Part shown: positions 5,835-11,454 of the stretch, piece after piece | Position numbering within the stretch: the stretch's first letter is position 1 | Layout of the letters: the number at the start of each line of letters is the position of its first letter | DNA from: SZUA-448 sp964602475 | GTDB taxonomy: Bacteria > Bacillota > Clostridia > Lachnospirales > Lachnospiraceae | Direction: 5' to 3' | Length of the DNA stretch: 11,454 nt | Assembly: GCA_964602475.1 (NCBI GenBank) | Contig: CAZRRN010000069.1 | Location: 1-11,454 of the forward strand | Translations under genes and position numbers: made by a program | Notes under the pieces: generated by a model | What the model was told of the DNA's origin: nothing | Seen by the model: only the letters and a program-made list of their open reading frames with translations | Databases searched by the model: none

Positions 5835-7115
5835 ATGAAAACTCTTTATCTGGACTGCGGAATGGGTGCTGCAGGAGATATGCTGACAGCGGCATTGCTT
5901 GAGCTTTTACCGGATCAGGATAATTTTATCGAAGAACTGAATGCTCTTGGAATTCCTGATGTTGTAATAAGAAAAGAAGCTTCAGTAAAATGTGGGATAT
6001 GCGGAAGTCATATCTGTGTAACCGTAAACGGTGAGGAGGAAGATACCGGGCTGTATCCTCATACCCATCACGAAGAACAGGAACACGGGCACGGGGAGCA
6101 AGACAGCAGACAGGAACACTGCCACGGAAACCACCGGCACGAAGACCACGGGCACGAAGAACACTCCCATCATCATAGTGGAATGCAGGATATCAGTCAT
6201 ATTGTTGAAAGGCTTCCATTGTCTGATAAGATACAAAAAGATATTCTGGCGGTTTACAGACTGATTGCGGAAGCAGAGAGTGCTGCACATGGGGTGCCTG
6301 TGACGGAAATTCATTTTCATGAGGTCGGAACCATGGATGCAATTGCTGATATTACGGCGGTCTGCATGCTGATGAACCGTCTGGCACCGGAGCAGATAAT
6401 CGTTTCTCCAATACATGTAGGAAGCGGACATGTGCGCTGCGCACATGGAATCTTGCCGATTCCGGCGCCGGCAACAGCATATATACTGAAGAATGTTCCG
6501 ATCTACGGCGGCGGAGTGAAGGGCGAACTCTGTACCCCGACCGGTGCGGCGCTGTTGAAATATTTCGCGACCACATTTGCGGATATGCCGGTTATGAAGA
6601 CCACAGCAATCGGGTATGGAATGGGGAAAAAGGACTTCGAAGCAGCGAACTGTGTCCGGGCTCTGTTCGGAGAGACGGAGGACAATGGGGACTTTATTCT
6701 GGAACTCAGATGTAATCTTGATGATATGACAGCAGAAGCAGTCAGCTTTGCCATGGAACGTTTTTTTGAAGCCGGAGCACTTGATGTATACACTGTGCCG
6801 GTCTGTATGAAGAAATCGCGTCAGGGAATTCTTCTTTGCGTGATGTGCCAGGAAAATCTCCGGGAACAGATGATTCAACTTTTATTCAAGTATACCTCAA
6901 CCATCGGAATCCGTGAAAATGTCAGCAGAAGACATGTTATGAAACGGACAATAGATACAGTGGATACAGCATTTGGAACGATCCGCAAAAAAACCTCCGA
7001 AGGATATGGAATAAGAAAAGAAAAATATGAATTTGAGGATGTTGCACGAGCGGCAAGGGAACAAAAGCTCAGTCCTGCAGAAGTACTGCGGAGGCTGGAA
7101 AATGATTCAAATTGA
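5835..7115 (+). CDS. larC: LarC, nickel insertase (single-ORF LarC1-LarC2) with His-rich segment
   Basis: LarC is the CTP-dependent nickel insertase that completes the nickel-pincer nucleotide cofactor. The 426-residue protein starts with MKTLYLDCGMGAAGDM, the LarC N-terminal signature. It has a histidine-rich segment at 76-114 (15 His of 39 residues), then EIHFHEVGTMDAIADI (158-173), GELCTPTGAAL (230-240), and the LarC2-type NLDDMTAE (294-301) and KKSRQG (326-331). In L. plantarum larC is split and joined by programmed frameshifting; here the two parts form one unbroken frame. The start has AAGGAG at 5821-5826, and larB ends only five bases upstream. The His-rich stretch probably stores or delivers nickel, as in other nickel metallochaperones. 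Confidence 0.95.
   Translation: MKTLYLDCGMGAAGDMLTAALLELLPDQDNFIEELNALGIPDVVIRKEASVKCGICGSHICVTVNGEEEDTGLYPHTHHEEQEHGHGEQDSRQEHCHGNHRHEDHGHEEHSHHHSGMQDISHIVERLPLSDKIQKDILAVYRLIAEAESAAHGVPVTEIHFHEVGTMDAIADITAVCMLMNRLAPEQIIVSPIHVGSGHVRCAHGILPIPAPATAYILKNVPIYGGGVKGELCTPTGAALLKYFATTFADMPVMKTTAIGYGMGKKDFEAANCVRALFGETEDNGDFILELRCNLDDMTAEAVSFAMERFFEAGALDVYTVPVCMKKSRQGILLCVMCQENLREQMIQLLFKYTSTIGIRENVSRRHVMKRTIDTVDTAFGTIRKKTSEGYGIRKEKYEFEDVARAAREQKLSPAEVLRRLENDSN
6060..6176 (+). repeat. His-rich low-complexity coding segment in larC
   Basis: Short units resembling CACGGGCACGAAGA recur between about 6084 and 6165, encoding HGH, HEDHGHEEH and similar blocks. The segment looks like an expanded, repeat-derived insertion in the variable linker of LarC and is locally richer in C and G than the rest of the gene. 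Confidence 0.7.
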
Positions 7116-7154
7116 ACCGTCAGCGGCTCAGTAGAACAGTCACGGTATGGGCAT

Positions 7155-7160
7155 GGAGGG
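7155..7160 (+). promoter_or_regulatory. Ribosome binding site that decides the TPR-gene start
   Basis: GGAGGG lies four bases before GTG at 7165. The in-frame ATGs at 7147 and 7153 overlap or precede this site and have no Shine-Dalgarno sequence of their own, so GTG 7165 is preferred. Confidence 0.65.
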
Positions 7161-7164
7161 AAAA

Positions 7165-7965
7165 GTGAACGAAGAAGCGTCGTTATATGCAGGCTTACAG
7201 AGTCAGCTCGGAGGCGGTTTCTGCACCGTTGAGGACACGGAAGACATGTTCTGGCTGCGTGAAGCCGATGATTATCAAAGTCAGGTTCAGCTTGGAAATG
7301 CACGTGCGGGACAATACCGTTTTCGGGAAGCACTGGATGCATATCAAAACGCATTGAAGATCAGAACTGATGACTGGCAGCTCTGGTATCGGATCGGAGG
7401 TGCGAACCTCACACTCCGCCGGTTTAAGGAAGCGGTGGAAGCCTATAAGAATTGCCGCATCAGATGTAAGGATGAAAAGAAAACAGCATTTCCGCTCGGA
7501 ATCAGTGAATATCTTCAGCATAATCCAGCCGCAGCCGCAGCATATTTTGAACGCTGTCTGCCGGATACAGGGGAGATGACCATTGCCGTAATTTACTGGC
7601 ATACCTTAAGCTGTTACCGTGCAGAAATGCCGCCGGCACTTCTTTCGCAATATGATCCGGAAAGAAATGTCGGTCATCATACGGCATATCGAAATGCTGT
7701 AGAACTGTTTGCAGGATATATCACTCCGACTCAGCTTGACACCCGGATAAAAAAAGATGAAAATGTTCTTAACACTGTCATTGCGTTTTACGGAATCAGT
7801 GTATATCTGGAAGCACAGAGAAGGAATACAGAAAGCAACGAATACCTTCGGGAACTGATGAAGTATGACAGCGTCTGGCCGTGCATACCGTATCTTGCGG
7901 CGTGGAGTGATTTACAACGGAGGGAAGGCTGCACGGAATATGATTATTCATGGAGGCTGGATTGA
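7165..7965 (+). CDS. Tetratricopeptide-repeat protein (266 aa)
   Basis: This is a soluble, likely cytoplasmic, helical-repeat protein, with no signal peptide or membrane segment. From the GTG start it has an N-terminal segment with LGGGFC and a DTEDMFWLREADDY stretch. TPR-like units follow at about residues 40-73 (LGNARAGQYRFREALDAYQ) and 74-107 (WYRIGGANLTLRRFKEAVEAY), a third degenerate unit at about 110-140, and further helices to the end. TPRs usually bind partner proteins; no catalytic motif is visible. The gene starts 49 bases after larC. Its stop overlaps the next gene's likely TTG as TTGA, so it is coupled to the transporter-hydrolase. An alternative start is ATG 7147 (272 residues). 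The partner and role are unknown. Confidence 0.82.
   Translation: MNEEASLYAGLQSQLGGGFCTVEDTEDMFWLREADDYQSQVQLGNARAGQYRFREALDAYQNALKIRTDDWQLWYRIGGANLTLRRFKEAVEAYKNCRIRCKDEKKTAFPLGISEYLQHNPAAAAAYFERCLPDTGEMTIAVIYWHTLSCYRAEMPPALLSQYDPERNVGHHTAYRNAVELFAGYITPTQLDTRIKKDENVLNTVIAFYGISVYLEAQRRNTESNEYLRELMKYDSVWPCIPYLAAWSDLQRREGCTEYDYSWRLD
7952..7956 (+). promoter_or_regulatory. Ribosome binding site that decides the MFS-GH2 start
   Basis: GGAGG lies five bases before TTG at 7962. The in-frame ATG at 7950 immediately abuts this site and has only TGATTATTC ahead of it, so TTG 7962 is the better start. Confidence 0.65.
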
Positions 7966-10964
7966 AAAAGTCATCTGTAAAATTTTATACAGCTCTTACT
8001 GTATTCTCCTTGGTCGGGCAGGTTGCCTGGGTTGTGGAGAATATGTATTTTAATGTATTTATCTATAATATGTTTCATGCGACGACAGCAGATATATCAC
8101 GCATGGTCTTAGCGTCAGCCATAGCGGCAGCAGTCACAACGATTCTGATGGGTGCGTTGTCGGACAAAATCGGAAAGAGAAAGCTTCTTATCTGTCTTGG
8201 ATATATTCTGTGGGGACTTTCAATCCTGACATTTGCTTTCCTGCGGATGGATGTTCTGACAAGCTTTGTTTCGGAATATCTTGCGGCAGCCTCACTGGGG
8301 GTCGGACTAACCATCTTGATGGATTGTGTCATGACCTTCTTTGGCTCGACGGCAAATGATGCCTGTTTCAATGCCTGGCTGACGGATTCCACAGACAGTT
8401 CGAACCGCGGACGTGTGGAAGGCATTAATTCCATGATGCCGCTGGTTGCAGTACTTGCGGTATTTGGTGGTTTCATGGCTTTCGATTTGTCACAGCCGGA
8501 CAGTTGGTCAAGAATTTACATTATTATCGGGGCAGTAGTTACGGTCATCGGTTTTCTTGGGTTTATCCTAATTCGTGAACCTGCGATTACACCACAGAAG
8601 GAACCTTATGTCAGAACGGTTGTACACGGTTTTTTACCGTCAGTGATAAAGAAAAACAAAACTCTTTATGCAATTCTGGTCACCTATTCCATATTCGGTA
8701 TTTCGATTCAGGTATTCATGCCTTATCTGATTCTGTATTATACCGAGGGGCTTCATATGGAGAACTATGTTTTTATCATGGCTCCGGCAATTCTTCTTGC
8801 ATCGGTACTGACTGCATTTTACGGAAAGCGGTATGACCGGGTACAATTTAAGAAAGCCGTTGTCTGGCCGCTGTTTCTGCTGACCTTTGGATACCTGATT
8901 CTTTTTTTCTTTCGTTCGACGGTATTTGTATTCCTTGGTTCACTTTTGATGATGTCAGGTTATCTGTGTGGCTGTGCGGTTTTTGGGGCTGCAATCAGAG
9001 ATTATACACCGGAAGGAGAAGCGGGACGCTTTCAGGGACCTCGAATTGTATTTCAGGTATTGATTCCCGGCTCTGTCGGACCGGTAATCGGTGCCCGCGT
9101 TCTGCAAAACGCAAAGAAGGTTCTTAATTCTGACGGAACTGAATCTTTTATTCCAAACGAGAAAATTTTTCTGGCGGCGCTAATTGTACTGGTATTTGTC
9201 GCTGTTGCTCTTATTTTTGTATTCTGTATGCTTAACAGGGAACACTGCAGGCTGCATACCATAGTTTTATCAGCGTCGGAGAACATGAATCAGGTGACGG
9301 CTCCCTGGCAGGAGTATCCGCGTCCTCAGATGAGGAGAGAAAGCTATATAAATTTGAATGGAAGCTGGGAATTTGCTGTCTCCGGGAAAGAAACCGAAGA
9401 GATTTATCCGGAACGGATTACAGTACCGTTTCCGCCGGAATCGGCATTGTCGGGCATCGAACGCACCCATAGGAACGGACAGTATCTGCATTATAAAAAA
9501 TGTTTTCCGACACCGGAGAAGCTGTCCGGTAAACGTCTGCTGCTGCACATCGGAGCAGCGGATCAGATTGCACGGGTTTTTATCAACGGAACTTTTGTGA
9601 CGGAGCATGAGGGCGGCTATCTGCCTATTGATGCAGATATTACAGACCTTGTGAAAGCTGCAGAAAATATTCTTGAGATACATGTTCTGGATGACTATGA
9701 CAAAACATATCCTTACGGAAAACAGACCAGAAAACCAAAAGGAATGTGGTATACCGGGTTTTCGGGACTATGGAAGACGGTATGGATGGAGGTGGTTCCG
9801 GAGCTGTATATAGAGAAGCTTCGATTTACCAATAATGAAAACCAGTTTACAATCACAGTTGACGGCGGAGAACGGCAGAAGACGATCTGCTTTGACGGAC
9901 GGGAAGAAACATTTACCGGAAGAAGTGCTGTCTTTTCCGTTGAAAATCCGAAACTATGGTCACCGGAAAATCCGTATTTATATGAAATTACCGTAAGCAG
10001 CGGAGAAGATACCGTCAGTTCATATTTTGCGCTGAGAATTCTGACCACTGAGGTTGTGGACGGTCACAGCAGACTCTGCCTGAACGGAACACCTTATTTC
10101 TTTCATGGGGTTTTGGATCAGGGATACTGGCCGGACGGAATTGTTACCCCACCTGGGGCAGAATGTTTTACAAAGGATATTATGAATATGAAGGAGCTCG
10201 GATTCAATACGCTCCGTAAACATATTAAGGTGGAGCCTGAGCTGTTCTATTATGAATGTGACCGTCTTGGAATGATTGTATGGCAGGACATGGTAAATAA
10301 CGGAACCTATCATTATATACGGGATACCGTGCTTCCGACGTTCGGCTTTTTTCAGAAAAACGATACAAAATTTCGCATTTCAGCAAAGGAAAAGGAGCAG
10401 TTTCTGAATTCGACCAGACAAACGGTGGAGCATTTGCAGAATCATCCATGTATCTGTGAATGGACAATATTTAACGAGGGCTGGGGTCAGTTTGACTCTA
10501 ATGAGGTATACAGAAAGTTTTTAGGATGGGACAGCTCACGGTTTATTGATGTTGCCTCCGGGTGGTTCAGAATGAAACAAAATCCGGTCATGAGCATGCA
10601 TGTGTATTTTAAGCCGGTACAGCTGCCGGTGACAAAGCATCCCCTGCTACTTACGGAATTCGGAGGATTTGCCTGCAGATGTCCGGGTCATATATGGCGG
10701 AAAACAGGCATATATGGATATAAAAGCTGCAGCTCGGAAGAAGAATTTCAAAAGGAACTGAAGATTCTGTATGAACGGGACGTGATTCCTATGGCAGCGA
10801 AGGGACTTTGTGCTGCAATTTATACGCAGCTTTCCGATGTAGAAGGAGAAATAAACGGTTTATATACTTACGACCGTGCAGTCTGTAAAGCAGATAAAGA
10901 AGAAATGATAATAATCAGTCAATTATTATCAAAATATGCGGAATATAGCTTGACAAAATTATAA
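7962..10964 (+). CDS. Fusion of an MFS transporter and a glycoside hydrolase family 2 enzyme
   Basis: The roughly 1000-residue product has two complete modules. Residues 1-425 form a 12-helix major facilitator transporter, with the loop motif GALSDKIGKRK (about 64-74) between helices two and three, resembling sugar-transporting MFS members. From about residue 442 it is a GH2 enzyme. There is an N-terminal sugar-binding jelly-roll (WQEYPRPQMRRESYINLNGSWEF onward, about 449-611), a short immunoglobulin-like part (about 612-695), and a TIM barrel (about 696-1000). Both catalytic residues are present: acid/base E839 in FNEGWGQ and nucleophile E899 in LTEFGGF. If the transporter N-terminus is cytoplasmic, an even helix count puts the hydrolase in the cytoplasm. 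The exact glycoside cannot be told. The TTG start overlaps the TPR stop (TTGA); ATG 7950 is an alternative. A possible internal start is ATG 9285. Confidence 0.88.
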   Translation: MKKSSVKFYTALTVFSLVGQVAWVVENMYFNVFIYNMFHATTADISRMVLASAIAAAVTTILMGALSDKIGKRKLLICLGYILWGLSILTFAFLRMDVLTSFVSEYLAAASLGVGLTILMDCVMTFFGSTANDACFNAWLTDSTDSSNRGRVEGINSMMPLVAVLAVFGGFMAFDLSQPDSWSRIYIIIGAVVTVIGFLGFILIREPAITPQKEPYVRTVVHGFLPSVIKKNKTLYAILVTYSIFGISIQVFMPYLILYYTEGLHMENYVFIMAPAILLASVLTAFYGKRYDRVQFKKAVVWPLFLLTFGYLILFFFRSTVFVFLGSLLMMSGYLCGCAVFGAAIRDYTPEGEAGRFQGPRIVFQVLIPGSVGPVIGARVLQNAKKVLNSDGTESFIPNEKIFLAALIVLVFVAVALIFVFCMLNREHCRLHTIVLSASENMNQVTAPWQEYPRPQMRRESYINLNGSWEFAVSGKETEEIYPERITVPFPPESALSGIERTHRNGQYLHYKKCFPTPEKLSGKRLLLHIGAADQIARVFINGTFVTEHEGGYLPIDADITDLVKAAENILEIHVLDDYDKTYPYGKQTRKPKGMWYTGFSGLWKTVWMEVVPELYIEKLRFTNNENQFTITVDGGERQKTICFDGREETFTGRSAVFSVENPKLWSPENPYLYEITVSSGEDTVSSYFALRILTTEVVDGHSRLCLNGTPYFFHGVLDQGYWPDGIVTPPGAECFTKDIMNMKELGFNTLRKHIKVEPELFYYECDRLGMIVWQDMVNNGTYHYIRDTVLPTFGFFQKNDTKFRISAKEKEQFLNSTRQTVEHLQNHPCICEWTIFNEGWGQFDSNEVYRKFLGWDSSRFIDVASGWFRMKQNPVMSMHVYFKPVQLPVTKHPLLLTEFGGFACRCPGHIWRKTGIYGYKSCSSEEEFQKELKILYERDVIPMAAKGLCAAIYTQLSDVEGEINGLYTYDRAVCKADKEEMIIISQLLSKYAEYSLTKL
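9285..10964 (+). other. GH2 hydrolase module with possible internal ATG start
   Basis: This is the hydrolase half of the fused ORF, 559 codons from the ATG at 9285 (residue 442 of the fusion). This ATG sits exactly where free-standing GH2 enzymes of this kind would begin (MNQVTAPWQEYPRPQ), and GGAG at 9278-9281 lies three bases upstream, closer than ideal. It may be the relic of a separate gene's start or may still allow independent expression of a soluble hydrolase. Confidence 0.45.
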
Positions 10965-10978
10965 AGAAAATATAAACT
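10950..10978 (+). promoter_or_regulatory. Candidate promoter for the DUF4234 gene, inside the end of the MFS-GH2 gene
   Basis: TTGACA at 10950-10955 is a perfect -35, lying in the last codons of the preceding ORF. A -10-like TAAACT at 10973-10978 follows with a 17-base spacer; TATAAA at 10971-10976 is an alternative with a short 15-base spacer. No terminator separates the genes, so read-through is also possible. Confidence 0.5.
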
Positions 10979-11013
10979 TGTACGTGAAATTAATATGAAA
11001 GGGGGCATACATA

Positions 11014-11355
11014 ATGAAACAAAGAAACATTGTTACCTGTATTATTCTTTCTATCGTTACCTGCGGAATTTACGGAATTTACTGGTTTATTCAGCTGACA
11101 AACGATACCAACACTCTGAATGAGGCAGAGGGTACTTCCGGCGGAATGGCTTTTTTACTTACACTCATTACCTGTAATATTTATGGTTTATTCTGGGCTT
11201 ATAAGCAGGGTGAGAAGATTACTGCGATTAAGGCAAAAAAAGGTCAGCAGGCAAGTAATTTATCAGTTATCTACCTTGTACTGAGCATTTTCGGATTAGG
11301 AATCGTAGCTTGGGCTATGATGCAGAATGAACTGAATCAGTATATCCCCGCATAA
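11014..11355 (+). CDS. DUF4234 small membrane protein
   Basis: The 113-residue protein has three hydrophobic segments, at about residues 5-25, 43-63 and 83-104. The first two end in near-identical motifs, TCGIYGIYWF and TCNIYGLFWA, a layout typical of DUF4234 proteins. The molecular function of this family is not established. The start has AAAGGGGG at 10998-11005 with an eight-base spacer. It has its own candidate promoter and a strong terminator, so it is probably a separate transcription unit rather than part of the lar operon. Confidence 0.88.
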   Translation: MKQRNIVTCIILSIVTCGIYGIYWFIQLTNDTNTLNEAEGTSGGMAFLLTLITCNIYGLFWAYKQGEKITAIKAKKGQQASNLSVIYLVLSIFGLGIVAWAMMQNELNQYIPA

Positions 11356-11368
11356 CTTCGCGTGGTAA

Positions 11369-11409
11369 AAGGGCTGTCCGTTAGGGTAGCCCTTCTTTTT
11401 TTTGTTTTT
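11369..11409 (+). terminator. Intrinsic terminator after the DUF4234 gene
   Basis: AAGGGCTGTCC (11369-11379) pairs with GGGTAGCCCTT (11384-11394) through two G-T wobbles and closes a GTTA loop. It is followed by C and a run of eight T, then further T-rich sequence. From here to the window end nothing coding is seen. Confidence 0.9.
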
Positions 11410-11454
11410 TTATGTTATTCTGCAAAGGGATGAATTATTATCTGATGTTCACAG

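Noticed and set aside
6084..6165. The short recurring CACGGGCACGAAGA-like units as a CRISPR or regulatory repeat
   Set aside because: The units are contiguous, variable and in frame, and encode the His-rich part of LarC; there are no spacers.
5982..6878. A 298-codon minus-strand open frame opposite larC
   Set aside because: It lies wholly opposite a clear larC gene, has an unnatural His/Cys/Arg-rich composition and no start signal; it is a codon-bias shadow.

Overview
The window looks like a chromosomal segment from a low-to-moderate GC Gram-positive anaerobe of the class Clostridia, most likely Lachnospiraceae. The support is the strong AGGAGG-type ribosome binding sites, TTG and GTG starts, near-consensus sigma-A promoters, tRNA genes without an encoded CCA end, and the order amidase - RdgB - small phosphoesterase - tRNA cluster. 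All convincing genes are on the + strand. The taxonomic call is inference; no 16S gene is present.

Layout. (1) 76-2500: a promoter and a three-gene, translationally coupled housekeeping operon. It encodes a membrane-anchored N-acetylmuramoyl-L-alanine amidase (TTG start), the nucleotide-pool sanitiser RdgB/HAM1 (ATGA overlap), and a YfcE-type metallophosphoesterase (GTGA overlap). (2) 2584-3290: a perfect-consensus promoter (TTGACA-17-TATAAT) drives six tRNA genes: Pro(TGG), Gly(TCC), Arg(TCT), His(GTG), Gln(TTG) and Leu(TAG). A terminator-like hairpin lies inside the cluster between His and Gln, and a strong terminator follows Leu. (3) 3359-10964: a second perfect-consensus promoter starts what reads as one long operon. 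It holds two unrecognised small membrane proteins, then larE, larB and larC (the full biosynthesis set for the nickel-pincer nucleotide cofactor, NPN), then a TPR protein, then a very large ORF that joins a 12-helix MFS transporter to a complete glycoside hydrolase family 2 enzyme. (4) 10950-11409: a DUF4234 membrane protein with its own candidate promoter, inside the end of the preceding gene, and its own terminator.

How the genes may work together. LarB carboxylates and hydrolyses nicotinic acid adenine dinucleotide, LarE inserts the sulfurs and LarC inserts nickel, giving the cofactor of lactate racemase (LarA) and related 2-hydroxyacid racemases/epimerases. No larA lies in the window, so the cofactor must serve an enzyme encoded elsewhere. 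The downstream transporter-hydrolase would import a glycoside and cut it at the cytoplasmic face of the membrane. A link between the NPN cofactor and sugar or sugar-acid metabolism is suggested only by shared transcription direction and tight spacing.

The most noteworthy items are the in-frame MFS-GH2 fusion with both catalytic glutamates intact, the larA-less larEBC set linked to two unknown membrane proteins, the 15-histidine segment in an unbroken LarC, and the terminator inside the tRNA cluster.
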